A program made the translations under genes and the position numbers. Under the pieces are notes generated by a model that had not been told where the DNA came from, searched no databases, and saw nothing but the letters and a program-made list of their open reading frames with translations. From Pseudomonadota bacterium (GTDB lineage Bacteria > Pseudomonadota > Gammaproteobacteria > Burkholderiales > Rhodocyclaceae), in contig JAFEDJ010000039.1 in NCBI GenBank assembly GCA_018241685.1, forward strand, positions 53,493 to 117,492: 64,000 bases of DNA, in the 5' to 3' direction. Shown in pieces: positions 49,535 through 58,695 of the stretch (position 1 is the stretch's first letter; the number at the start of each line of letters is the position of its first letter).

Positions 49535-50777
49535 TCGCAGCCTCCTCTTGCAGGTCGCGTGCGCAAATGTGCTCCGCCACGTAGGCGGCATCCTCGCCGA
49601 CTCCGCTCAGCAGGCCGGACCGCTTGTTGTGCAGCCACGGCAGGCCGATGAAATACAGGCCTTCCTGCTCGGTGACGCCGCGTTTCTGCTGCGGATAGCC
49701 GTCCTCGTCGAAGACCGGGAAGCCCACCAGGCTGAAGTCGAAGCCGTAGCCGGTAGCCCAGATCACCGTGGAGATGCCTTCCGCGGCGAGGTCGACGCGA
49801 TCCGGCTGGGATTGCGCGAAGCCCTCGTCGCCGGCCGGCAGGCTTTCCTCGGGCAGATCGAGCTGGCGCATTGCCACCAGCTGGTCGATCTGGCGCAGCA
49901 GGCCGGCCTCGAAGCGGTCGGCGACGGTCAGGTTGTCGTGCAGGTCGGGCGCCAGGCGGATCTCCGTCCCGTCCATGTCCTGCAACGTGCCGAGCAGGCG
50001 GACGCCGGCCCTGGCGAAGTGGTGCAGGTTCATGCTGCCGTCGGGCCGGCCAGCCATGATCGGGTTGGGTGCGAACTTCAGCTTCGGCGAGCTGAGGGTG
50101 TCGACGGTCTGGTCGGCCAGGCCGGACAGCTTCATCCACTCGAAGATATCCTTGCCCCGGTAGCGCCGCGGCGCCCGGGTGTGCGGCCCGACGCACAGGA
50201 AGACCTTGCGGCCGGCGCGGTTGAGCTCGTCGGCGATCTGGCAACCCGACTGGGAGCTGCCGACCACCAGCACACCGCCCGGCGCCAGAGCGTCCGGATT
50301 GCGGTAGGCGCCGGAGTGCATCTGCACGACCGACGACGCCAGCTTGGCGGCCATCCCGTGGCGGCGCGGAAACTGGAACAGACCCGTGGCCATCACCACG
50401 TTGCGCGCGGTGTAGCTGCGGCCCTCGGCGGTTTTCACGCGGAAGCCGAGCGGATCGGCCTCGACCGCCGTCACCTCCGTCTTGCAGCGCAGCGGCAAGC
50501 CGAAACGCTCCACGTAGTCCCTGAAGGTACCGACGATGTCCGCGCGGGGCATGAAGCCGTCCGGCGTCTCGCCCGCATAGGGCGCGCCGGGCAGGCGGAA
50601 GTCCCAATTGGGCGTCACCAGCGTGAAGGAATCCCAGCGGTCGTCACGCCACACCGGCGCGGGGATGTCGCCCCGTTCGAGCACCAGGTGCGCACGCTGC
50701 TGGAGGGAAAGGTGGTAGCTCGTCGCCAGCCCGGCTTGTCCGCCGCCGATGACGAGGGTATCGAAGTGTTCGCTCAT
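49527..50777 (-). CDS. Flavin-dependent monooxygenase (CzcO/FMO-like)
   Basis: A 416-residue two-dinucleotide-binding protein: FAD motif GGGQAG near residue 12 (DTLVIGGGQAGLATSYHL) and NADPH motif GSSQSG near 178 (GGVLVVGSSQSGCQIADEL), with ATGYGFDFS near the end. Relatives oxidise N or S atoms, or act as Baeyer-Villiger enzymes. It overlaps the NRPS gene by four bases, so it probably oxidises the NRPS product, perhaps at sulfur or a thiazoline ring. That is inference. Confidence 0.82.
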   Translation of the reverse strand: MSEHFDTLVIGGGQAGLATSYHLSLQQRAHLVLERGDIPAPVWRDDRWDSFTLVTPNWDFRLPGAPYAGETPDGFMPRADIVGTFRDYVERFGLPLRCKTEVTAVEADPLGFRVKTAEGRSYTARNVVMATGLFQFPRRHGMAAKLASSVVQMHSGAYRNPDALAPGGVLVVGSSQSGCQIADELNRAGRKVFLCVGPHTRAPRRYRGKDIFEWMKLSGLADQTVDTLSSPKLKFAPNPIMAGRPDGSMNLHHFARAGVRLLGTLQDMDGTEIRLAPDLHDNLTVADRFEAGLLRQIDQLVAMRQLDLPEESLPAGDEGFAQSQPDRVDLAAEGISTVIWATGYGFDFSLVGFPVFDEDGYPQQKRGVTEQEGLYFIGLPWLHNKRSGLLSGVGEDAAYVAEHICARDLQEEAASE

Positions 50778-53700
50778 TGAAGGGTCGATTCCATTTGAGA
50801 GTTGTCCGAGTCGGAGACCCGTTTGCCGGCTGGCAGCACGTCGCCGCCCTCCGGCTGTGCGCAGCGGGCATCGTCGGCAAGGCCGAGGGACTGCACCACG
50901 ATCCGTTCCAGGGAGGCGCGGCTGACCACCGAGAAGTGGTCGCCTTCGCAGTCGATCACCTGCAGGTTGGCCATTTCCGGCACCGCAAAAGGCGCCAGCA
51001 GCGGGAAGTCCATGCTGCGGCTGGCCCGGTACAACCGCACCGGCGTCGCGGTCACCCGCGCCTGGTGATTGATCAGCGCGTTGTAGTTGGCCTGGTACTC
51101 GGCGAGCAGCGTGCGGAACTCGTCTTCGGAGACGGCTGCCCCACCGATGCGCTGCAGGGTATGGACGACGAAGGCCGGCCGGTCTGCTTCGGACAGCTCT
51201 GCCAGCGCATCGAAGTCGCGCGGCAGTTCGCCGCCGATCAGGTCACGCAGGAAGTTGCGCATCAGCACTTCGCCTTCGAGGCGCTGCTCGCCGCCCTGGC
51301 GCGCGCCCATCCAGCTGTCGATCATCGTCACGCTGGCCGGCGCCTGTCCGCTCATCTCCAGCTGGCGGGCCATCTCCTGGGCAATCACGCCACCCATTGA
51401 CCAGCCGAGCAGGTGGATGCGCCGGCCCTTGGTCCACGCCGCCAGGGCATCCACGTAACCCGCTGCCAGACCCGGCAGCTCCCGCTTACTGCCGTCGCCC
51501 GGCGATTGCAGCCCGAGCACCGCCATTCCCGGCGGCAGTATGTCGAGGAGTTCCCGGTAGCACAGGATGTTGCCGCCCACCGGATGCACGACGGCCAGGA
51601 TGCCCTGCTCCCCTTCGCGCAGCACGGCCAGCGCGCTGCGCTGCTCGCTGCGGGTCGCGTCCTTGTCCAGCATGAGGGCCTGCGCGGCGATGGTGCCGTG
51701 ACGCAGCAGGGACACCAGCGGCAGACTGCGGCCGAACTCGGCAGTGATCGCGTTGATCAGGCGAACCGCCAGCAACGAGGTGCCACCCAGATCGAAGAAC
51801 TCTTCTTCGGCCCCGATGGATTCGACGCCTAGGAGCTGGCACCACAGCGGAGCAAGACGCTGCTCCGTGGCGCTCTCCGGCATGCGCCGCGGGCCGGCAT
51901 CGTGGCTCAGCGATTCGGCCAGTGCAGTCAGCGCCTTGCGGTCGACCTTGCCATTGGGCGTCACCGGCAGTGCATCCAGCCCCATGAACTGGGACGGCAC
52001 CATGTACGGCGCGAGGCTGGCAGCCAGATGGGCGCGGATCTCGTCGGCGACCGGCAGGCGCGGGCCGGCAGGCTGGTAGAAGGCCACCAGGCGGCTGTCG
52101 CCGCCCTTGCGCACGACCACCGTCGCCGCGGCGCGGATGCCCGGACAGCGCACCAGCGTCGCGTCGATTTCCTCCAGTTCGATGCGGAAGCCGCGGATCT
52201 TCACCTGGCCGTCCAGGCGACCGAGGAATTCCAGACAGCCGTCCTCGTGGTAACGGCCCACGTCGCCGGTGCGGTACAGGCGCTCACCGGTCTGCGGATG
52301 ATTGATGAAGCTCTCGGCGGTACGCAGCGGGTCGTCGTAATACTCCCGCGCCAGGCCGATGCCACCGATGTACAGGTCACCCGGCACCCAGTCCGGCGCC
52401 GGCTGCAGGTCGCGGTTCAGCACGTGGAAGCTCTGGTTGGCCAACGGCCAGCCGTAGGGAATGCTCTTCCAGTTGGCCGGCACGCCATCCACCGGGAAAT
52501 AGTTGGACCAGATCGACGCTTCCGTCGCGCCGCCCAGGCTGATCAGCGTGGCGCCCGGCACGGTGTGCTTGAGGCGCTCCGGCAAGGTCACCGGGATCCA
52601 GTCGCCGCTGAGCATCACCAGGCGCAGCGACTGCAGCTCGCTCGTAGCCAGCGGCCCGAGGAACTCGATCAGCATCTCGAGGGACGCCGGCACCGTGTTC
52701 CAGACGGTCACGCCATGCTTGCGCACCGCCGCAGCCCACTCGTCCGGCGCGGGCGTCTCGCTATGCGGTGGCAGCACCAGCGCCGCACCGACGCCGAGAC
52801 CGCCGAAGATGTCGAACACCGAGAGGTCGAAGTTGAAGCTGGACAGGCCGATCAGGCGGTCTTCGCAACCGAGGCCGAAGCGGTCGATGACGTCCTGGAT
52901 GGTGTTGACGGCGCCCCGGTGGTCGATGGCGACGCCCTTCGGCTGTCCAGTCGAGCCGGACGTGAAGATCACGTAGGCCAGGTCCTGTTCGCGCTGCACG
53001 GGCTCGATGGCGACAGCCTCCGGCACTGCGTTCGGCAGCACCTCGTCGAGCAGCATCGCCGTGACACCGGCTGGCACGTTGAGACCATCCGCCAGATCGC
53101 GCTCGATCAGCACGACCTTCACGCCGGGACGGGCGATCAGCCATTCCTTGCGTGCCACCGGCTGGTCGGCGGTGATCGGCAGGTAGGCGCCACCCGACTG
53201 CACCACCGCCATCGTCGCCGCCACCTGACGCCAGCTGCGCCGCGACACGATCGCCACCAGGTCGTTGGGGCCGACATCGGCGCCACGCAGCCGCGCCGCC
53301 AGGTTGGTGGTCCAGCGCCACAGGTCCTGGTAGGCGACGGTCCGGTCCGTGGCGATGATCGCCGGCCGGTCGCCGTAGCGCGTACAGGTCTCGGCGAAGA
53401 AATCCTGCAGGCGCCCGGTCGGCAGCAGCTTGTCGGTACGGTTGGCCACCTCGCGGGCCTGCAGCGCGACGGCAGGCAGCTGTGGCAGCAGCAGCGCCTC
53501 TTCCGGCACCTCCGCCGCCATGATCGCCTCGACGTGGCGCTGGAAGGTCTCGAACATCTCTTCGACGACGCCCGGCAGGAACAGGCCCTCGACGTAGTCC
53601 CAGTTCATCACCAGCTCGTCGCCGTACATGTAGACCTGGCAGTCGAGCCACACCTGCGGCGTGTGCAGCCCGCCGCCACAGCTCGCCCAGCCCGCCGCGC

Positions 53701-54832
53701 TCGGCAGCAGGATATCCTCGGGCATGTCGAGCCCCAGCGAGCTGGCGAACACCACCGGCATCACCGGCAGCCCCGCCCCGACGCGCCCCATGGCCTGGAT
53801 CACGTCAACACCGGCCACCCGCGCATGGCGGATGTCCCGCGCTAGCTGCATCTGCAGCGCCTTGGCCCGCTCCAGGAAACAGCCGCGGGTGTCCGCCGCC
53901 TCCAGCAGCAGCGTGCTGCCGAAGTTGCCGTAGGCGCGCTGGTAGCGTGGATCGTTCGACGGCCGGTGGCTCATCAACATGTTGATGGCGAAGGACGGAT
54001 TGCGCGACCACAGGCGCAGGACGTCTGCGTAGGCGGTGCAGAACACGGCGCTCAGACTGACGCCCAGCCGGCGTGCCTGCGCGTTGATGTGCGCGACGCG
54101 CTCGGGCGGGAGCAGGAAACGCACGCGCTTGAAGCTCGACCGCTCAGGCATGCGCTCGTGTTCCACCACCGGCAGTTCGGGCGCATGGCGCAGGGACTCG
54201 ACGCGGTCCTGCCAGTACTTGAAGGAACGCTCGAAGGCCGCGCTTTCCTTCACATTGCGGCGCTTCTCGATGAACTCCGGGAACGGCGCGCGCGGGTGCG
54301 TCGGCAACCCCATCCCGTTGTACACCCGGGCCAGGGCGTCGAAGAAGAGACGGACCGAATAAGCGTCGAAGGAAATCAGGCGGAACGCGAAATTGAGGTA
54401 ATAGCCTTCCGCCACGCGGTCGAGAAAGGCCGTCAGCTGGACGTGCTTGCCGAGCAATTCCAGCTTTTCTTCCATCTGCCGCTTGTTGAATTCCTGCAGC
54501 TCAAGCGCACTGACGGGCGGGCGATCCCGCCAATCGGTCACCGACAGGGAAATGGCGCCGGCCGGCGGCTCCACCATGCGCTGGCTAGCGTCCGGCAGGA
54601 ACTCGATGGACAGCTCCGGCGTGGCCTGCAGCACTGTGCCAAGGGCGGCCTCGAGCCGCGGGATATCGAGTTCCGCACTGAAGTAGCAGAGATACAGGAA
54701 AGGCACGGTATGAAACCTGTACACCTCCTGCTCCCCCACCCAATAGGCGTGCTGTAATTCGGTGAGGGGATAGGGTTCGGATGCGGTTTCCCCACCATCC
54801 TGCTGATCATCCTGTGCGCCGAGCATTTTCAA
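50774..54832 (-). CDS. Single-module NRPS (Cy-A-PCP-TE), predicted cysteine-activating
   Basis: A 1352-residue nonribosomal peptide synthetase. The N-terminal domain has the cyclisation signature LTELQHAYWVG near residue 25, but its DxxxxD motif reads RLISFD near 155, so the first aspartate is lost. The adenylation domain shows FTSGSTGQPKGV (~622) and specificity positions that I read as D-L-F-N-M-S-L-I-W-K, close to the cysteine code DLYNLSLIWK. A carrier domain (FFDLGGTSLLAVRL, serine near 1018) and a thioesterase (LLGWSMGGVIAQEM, near 1144) end the protein. No second module or starter enzyme is adjacent. It heads an operon with a monooxygenase and an Emr exporter. Confidence 0.85.
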   Translation of the reverse strand: MKMLGAQDDQQDGGETASEPYPLTELQHAYWVGEQEVYRFHTVPFLYLCYFSAELDIPRLEAALGTVLQATPELSIEFLPDASQRMVEPPAGAISLSVTDWRDRPPVSALELQEFNKRQMEEKLELLGKHVQLTAFLDRVAEGYYLNFAFRLISFDAYSVRLFFDALARVYNGMGLPTHPRAPFPEFIEKRRNVKESAAFERSFKYWQDRVESLRHAPELPVVEHERMPERSSFKRVRFLLPPERVAHINAQARRLGVSLSAVFCTAYADVLRLWSRNPSFAINMLMSHRPSNDPRYQRAYGNFGSTLLLEAADTRGCFLERAKALQMQLARDIRHARVAGVDVIQAMGRVGAGLPVMPVVFASSLGLDMPEDILLPSAAGWASCGGGLHTPQVWLDCQVYMYGDELVMNWDYVEGLFLPGVVEEMFETFQRHVEAIMAAEVPEEALLLPQLPAVALQAREVANRTDKLLPTGRLQDFFAETCTRYGDRPAIIATDRTVAYQDLWRWTTNLAARLRGADVGPNDLVAIVSRRSWRQVAATMAVVQSGGAYLPITADQPVARKEWLIARPGVKVVLIERDLADGLNVPAGVTAMLLDEVLPNAVPEAVAIEPVQREQDLAYVIFTSGSTGQPKGVAIDHRGAVNTIQDVIDRFGLGCEDRLIGLSSFNFDLSVFDIFGGLGVGAALVLPPHSETPAPDEWAAAVRKHGVTVWNTVPASLEMLIEFLGPLATSELQSLRLVMLSGDWIPVTLPERLKHTVPGATLISLGGATEASIWSNYFPVDGVPANWKSIPYGWPLANQSFHVLNRDLQPAPDWVPGDLYIGGIGLAREYYDDPLRTAESFINHPQTGERLYRTGDVGRYHEDGCLEFLGRLDGQVKIRGFRIELEEIDATLVRCPGIRAAATVVVRKGGDSRLVAFYQPAGPRLPVADEIRAHLAASLAPYMVPSQFMGLDALPVTPNGKVDRKALTALAESLSHDAGPRRMPESATEQRLAPLWCQLLGVESIGAEEEFFDLGGTSLLAVRLINAITAEFGRSLPLVSLLRHGTIAAQALMLDKDATRSEQRSALAVLREGEQGILAVVHPVGGNILCYRELLDILPPGMAVLGLQSPGDGSKRELPGLAAGYVDALAAWTKGRRIHLLGWSMGGVIAQEMARQLEMSGQAPASVTMIDSWMGARQGGEQRLEGEVLMRNFLRDLIGGELPRDFDALAELSEADRPAFVVHTLQRIGGAAVSEDEFRTLLAEYQANYNALINHQARVTATPVRLYRASRSMDFPLLAPFAVPEMANLQVIDCEGDHFSVVSRASLERIVVQSLGLADDARCAQPEGGDVLPAGKRVSDSDNSQMESTLQ

Positions 54833-55524
54833 TTCCTCTTCCAGGGTTCAAATACGAATCTATTTATGCATTTTGCATTTATCCGGCAAAAGCAGCAGTT
54901 TTCGAGTACTCAGTATTCAGGTGCAGAAAGCCACAGCCGGCACGCACATGACTTCACCCGAACAAGCCTCCAGTGGCACGGGCCCGATCGGTCCCTGTAC
55001 GACATTCCAGCCCGTAACGATGCTTGCCCACGGCAAAATTGATCGCACGCCTTGCCAATTGGCAGCCATATACGGCGCCATCCATCAGCAGACATCGAGC
55101 ACTGAAAAGAGGAAGTTAAGACTATTATGAAATGCTAATTTTTTCGCAGCCCGGTATACATCCGAATGCTGCGGAAGCCGGCCTTCGGCAATTTCTAGCC
55201 TGAATACGCTTTCTCCTACCGCGTATCAAAAGTGACAAATTGCACGCACCAATGTGGCGCATGCAACATGCAAATCGCACCTATTCAGGTTTTATCGATA
55301 AACATTTCAAAATAATGACGTTGTTCCTGCCCGAATCTGCCTGATAAAATGTTCGGGCGCGATTTTGTCAGAATTTCTTTACAACGGATATCGTTTTTTT
55401 TATATCACCTTTCGTAATCCTGACATCAGAGCCCAATTCGGTCCCAATAAATTCCAGGAAAGATGCTGCAGCACAGCATCAATTCACCCGCAAACGCATC
55501 GTGATTCACCGCAAAAAAGAAAAC
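54833..55524. other. AT-rich intergenic region upstream of the NRPS operon
   Basis: About 690 bases without a convincing gene. An 85-codon frame at 54873 shows no family features. A hairpin with arms GCCCGAA (55329-55335) and TTCGGGC (55352-55358) is present. I did not find a clear Fur box. The NRPS promoter should lie in its left part. Confidence 0.5.
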
Positions 55525-55541
55525 CTCCGGCGGCACCGGAG
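55525..55541. terminator. Bidirectional terminator
   Basis: Arms CTCCGG and CCGGAG with a 5-nt loop, followed by TTTTCTTTTTC on the plus strand and an equally T-rich run on the minus strand. It lies downstream of the minus-strand acyl-CoA dehydrogenase fragment. Confidence 0.75.
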
Positions 55542-55617
55542 ATTTTCTTTTTCTTGCAGATGTGCGCCACGCCCAGGATGGGGCGTGGCATATGCGCAGC
55601 GGAGCTGCTTCGTCTCG

Positions 55618-55869
55618 CTAAGTCTTGGGCATCCCCAGCCCTCGCTCGGCGATGATGTTGAGCTGGATCTCGTTGGTCCCGGCGTAGATCGTGTCGGCGC
55701 GGGAGAAGAAGAACACCTGCTGCAGCCGGCGCCACGGGTCTTCGCTGGCCGGCACATCCCCCGCGGTTCCCATCACGTCCATCGCCAGCTGGCCCAGATC
55801 CCGGTGCCAGTTCGACCAGGCGTACTTGTAGACCAGCGCTTCCGGTCCGGTGGCGTTCTCGCCGCGCGC
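55618..55869 (-). pseudogene. C-terminal fragment of an acyl-CoA dehydrogenase
   Basis: About 83 codons match an acyl-CoA dehydrogenase end: WHRDLGQLAMDVMGTAG, then VFFFSRADTIYAGTNEIQLN and IIAERGLGMPK with a normal stop. Upstream of 55870 the sequence belongs to an unrelated gene fragment on the other strand. The gene is therefore truncated by rearrangement. Confidence 0.75.
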
Positions 55870-55876
55870 GAAGATG

Positions 55877-56050
55877 CACGTGACCGACTCGGCCGGCCAC
55901 CTGCTGCCCGACACCGTCAAAGCCCGCCTCAGCGCGGTGCGTGAAGCGCTGAAGCCGGAGACCGAACTGGGCTTCCACGGCCACCACAACCTGGCGATGG
56001 GCGTGGCCAACAGCATCGCCGCCATCGAAGTGGGCGCCACGCGGGTGTGA
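55877..56050 (+). pseudogene. Internal fragment of a 4-hydroxy-2-oxovalerate aldolase
   Basis: The translation reads VTDSAGHLLPDTVKARLSAV and then LGFHGHHNLAMGVANSIAAI with GATRV. This is the metal-binding HxHN region of MhpE/BphI-type aldolases, which act in meta-cleavage of aromatics. Only about 57 of ~340 codons remain, ending in an accidental stop. It abuts the acyl-CoA dehydrogenase fragment on the opposite strand. Confidence 0.7.
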
Positions 56051-56124
56051 AGCTCGACCAAGCCTTCCTCAGCCGCGTGAGCCGGGACTGAGCGGCGGTT
56101 GCACCATCCGTCCCCGCGCAGAGG

Positions 56125-57465
56125 CTAGGCACCCTTCAACAGCCTGGACACCGCATCCACCGCCTCGCCGCGCTCCTCGTCCTTCATATGCACGTAGTAG
56201 CGGCTGGTGGTGCGCGGGTCCTTGTGCCTGAGCTGCTCGGCGGTCCTCGCCAAGGACACATGCCCCAGCGCGAAATGGCTGCCACGGGTATGGCGCAGCC
56301 AATGGGATGCGGCGTTGCGCAGATCGACTTCCCAGTGGGGCTCGATCTGCGCGGCAAAAGGCGCTGCGAAATTGAAGAAGCGGCGTAGCTCCGAGTTCAG
56401 GTAGCCGGGACTGACGCCCTCCCCGGTCTTGAGTTCGACCCGGCGTACGCGTTTGGGACTCAGCTTGGCAATCAGCGGGATGTCGTATTCGGCGCTGTCT
56501 GGATAGCTGCCGAGGCCACGCGCCAGACGGTAATACCGCAAGGCCTCGACGGCATCCTCGTCCAGCGTCACCCGATCTGGCCCTTCGGCAGCGGTGCGGC
56601 CTTTTCCGACGACCTTCCAGACCCACCGCGTGCCGCTCTTGACGACCGCGCTCATCGTCGCCTCGGCCAGCTCGGCACGCCGGCTCGCGGCTGCATAACT
56701 GAACAGCAGAATGCAGCGCAGGCGAGCTTGGCGCTCCAATGGCCACGGCTCGATGGCATCGAGCCCCTGCTCCGACGGCTCCTCCGCGGACGGAATCTTC
56801 CAGGTGTTTTCCGGCGCATCCAGAAAGGCGCACAGCCACCGCCACAGCCCGAAGGAGAAGGCCTTGTCGGCCGCCTGGTTGTCTTCCCGTATCGCGTCCT
56901 GACGCAGTTTGCGCGCGTACTGCTGGGGCGACATGCCAAGGCGCGACAGCTCTTCGATGGAGATTTCCTCTCCGGTCAGCTTGCCGAGCTGCAAGAAGGG
57001 GTTGGTCGGCAGGTAACCGCCCTCATGAAGGAAACGGTACAGGCCGCGAACCGTGATGTCGGCCCGCCGGCGGCTGCCGATGGACAAACCCAGCAGCTTG
57101 CCGGCCCCATCGGTCCGGAACGGCAGGTAGCCCGCCGGCCAGCCTTGCTCCGACAGGTACGGCACCGCCAGCCATGCTCGGAAGGCTTCCAGATCGGCCA
57201 CCGTCGCCTGCGCCAGGGAGGCGCCGCGCAGGCACGCCAGGAAAGTGGCAAAACGACGAAGCTCCTGAAGATAGGCCTTGCGGGTATTGGCGTTCTTGGC
57301 GCGGGTGTTGAGCCACACCAGCACGGCGTCCCTGTCGTTGGTGACACCAAGGGAGTTTGTGATGTTCGGCGCCAGAAAGCTTGCGCCCATGCGCAGACCG
57401 GCGTCTGGCACCACGAGATCGAAGCTTGCTTCACCGTCCTGCGGAGGTCTGGTCTTGCTCATCAT
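56125..57465 (-). CDS. Tyrosine recombinase/integrase
   Basis: A 446-residue site-specific recombinase. An N-terminal SAM-like core-binding domain (TRAKNANTRKAYLQELRRFATFLACLRG) leads to the catalytic domain. That has arginine in AAASRRAELAEATM, HxxR in HWLRHTRGSH, histidine in QLRHKDPRTTSRYY and the tyrosine nucleophile in TSRYYVHM. The start at 57465 gives a complete protein; longer frames add an unlikely N-terminus. It probably moved the accessory region to its right, but no flanking repeats could be confirmed by eye. Confidence 0.85.
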   Translation of the reverse strand: MMSKTRPPQDGEASFDLVVPDAGLRMGASFLAPNITNSLGVTNDRDAVLVWLNTRAKNANTRKAYLQELRRFATFLACLRGASLAQATVADLEAFRAWLAVPYLSEQGWPAGYLPFRTDGAGKLLGLSIGSRRRADITVRGLYRFLHEGGYLPTNPFLQLGKLTGEEISIEELSRLGMSPQQYARKLRQDAIREDNQAADKAFSFGLWRWLCAFLDAPENTWKIPSAEEPSEQGLDAIEPWPLERQARLRCILLFSYAAASRRAELAEATMSAVVKSGTRWVWKVVGKGRTAAEGPDRVTLDEDAVEALRYYRLARGLGSYPDSAEYDIPLIAKLSPKRVRRVELKTGEGVSPGYLNSELRRFFNFAAPFAAQIEPHWEVDLRNAASHWLRHTRGSHFALGHVSLARTAEQLRHKDPRTTSRYYVHMKDEERGEAVDAVSRLLKGA

Positions 57466-57774
57466 GGGTGCGTATCGATTCCTCTGGGGGTATGACCGGG
57501 ATGAAGGGAAAATCTGTACACATCCCCTAGAAGTCAATGTTTTAAAAGGATAAAAAATCAGCCGTTTTATATTCCAAAGGCATCAATTAAAACATCCAGA
57601 GTCCCCCACCCACCTCACAAGCCTCGCTTTAGCGGCGGCGCGCACAAATCCTGCCACGGCAGAATCACCGATCTCAGTAAGCTGATGGTCCGTCGCAACG
57701 GGCTTTGCGATGCCCGCAATGCCTAGCAGTCGATGAATACGGGAACGAGGGAATGTGGTGCAGTGGCGGAAGGG

Positions 57775-58008
57775 TTACGCATCACTTGTTCGGCTCAAAC
57801 TGACCGACAAGTCCACGCCCAGCACGACAGAAATCCGATGAAGAATCAGCAGAGAGGGATTGGCGACCCCGCGCTCCAGTTGCGAGACGTAGGTCCGATC
57901 CACCTCGGCCTGCAAGGCCAGCGCCTCTTGAGACAGCCCAAGCCGCTTGCGAGATTGCTTGATCTCGGCGGCAAGGTCGGCACGAAGTTCGTCGAAAGAT
58001 TTGAGCAC
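57775..58008 (-). CDS. Small XRE-family regulator
   Basis: A 77-residue Cro/C1-type HTH protein with a GTG start: IKQSRKRLGLSQEALALQAEVDRTYVSQLERGVANPSLLILHRISVVLGVDL is the entire HTH. Such one-domain regulators are common on mobile elements. It lies between the integrase and a divergent unknown gene. Confidence 0.85.
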   Translation of the reverse strand: MLKSFDELRADLAAEIKQSRKRLGLSQEALALQAEVDRTYVSQLERGVANPSLLILHRISVVLGVDLSVSLSRTSDA

Positions 58009-58103
58009 CGACGAACGATGCCGGTGGCGGGATTATCAATCCACGGAATATAATCTACATTCCATTCGATGGTTCCCCCTCGTTTGCTCCAATCCCCTCG
58101 CCC

Positions 58104-58137
58104 AGCCATTCGAGCCGTATAACCGGTTCGAATGGCT
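58104..58137. promoter_or_regulatory. Inverted repeat before the unknown gene at 58161
   Basis: Perfect 10-bp arms AGCCATTCGA (58104-58113) and TCGAATGGCT (58128-58137) with a 14-nt spacer, ending 23 bases before the start. It could be a binding site for the nearby XRE protein, or a translational hairpin. Confidence 0.4.
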
Positions 58138-58160
58138 CTTCGCTGCCATGAGAGAGTCTG

Positions 58161-58610
58161 ATGTTTCTTACCGATAACGCCGCCCGTCATCCATTTGCCT
58201 CCCAGTTTTATGGTGATGGAATGAATGTCTGGAGAGCGGCCACTTTGGCTACGCTGGATGAATGGTTCTACTTGAATTGCTTGGTCAAATCTCCGGAAGG
58301 CGAATTCCCGGAGATCATCCTGATCTCCCATTCCTCGCACGATCTGCTGTCGTTTCTCGATCAACGAAAAGATGACGTCACCGTTATCGACGTCCAACTC
58401 GTCAGCCCGCCGCACTTGAATGGCACACGGCGTTGGAAAATGGAACCACTGGTTCGGATTTGGAGAGATCCGTCGAACTCCTGGTCTCACCGATACGATG
58501 TCGCAAATGGAAACCGGTACTACTCCATCCAAAATGATCGGGACAACACCGAATTCGAGCTTTGTCGGGAATTCACTTTAAGTGACGCGGCCGAGTCTGC
58601 GGCTGCATAG
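58161..58610 (+). CDS. Unknown protein (149 aa)
   Basis: A soluble 149-residue protein with mixed composition and strand-like segments (PEIILISHSSHDLLSFL, DVTVIDVQLVSPP, NGNRYYSIQND). No family recognised, no signal peptide. It is divergent from the XRE gene and convergent with kfrA, in a region of plasmid-like genes. Confidence 0.5.
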   Translation: MFLTDNAARHPFASQFYGDGMNVWRAATLATLDEWFYLNCLVKSPEGEFPEIILISHSSHDLLSFLDQRKDDVTVIDVQLVSPPHLNGTRRWKMEPLVRIWRDPSNSWSHRYDVANGNRYYSIQNDRDNTEFELCREFTLSDAAESAAA

Positions 58611-58695
58611 ATGACCCGATCGACTCGGACTCTGGAAGACGGCCAGTGAAATCTTCCAGGCCGGGTCGCATCTGCACTGGTCCATTCACTTTGCG

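Noticed and set aside
54873..55130. 85-codon gene upstream of the NRPS
   Set aside because: No ribosome binding site, no recognisable domain, and it lies in the expected promoter region of the divergent operon.
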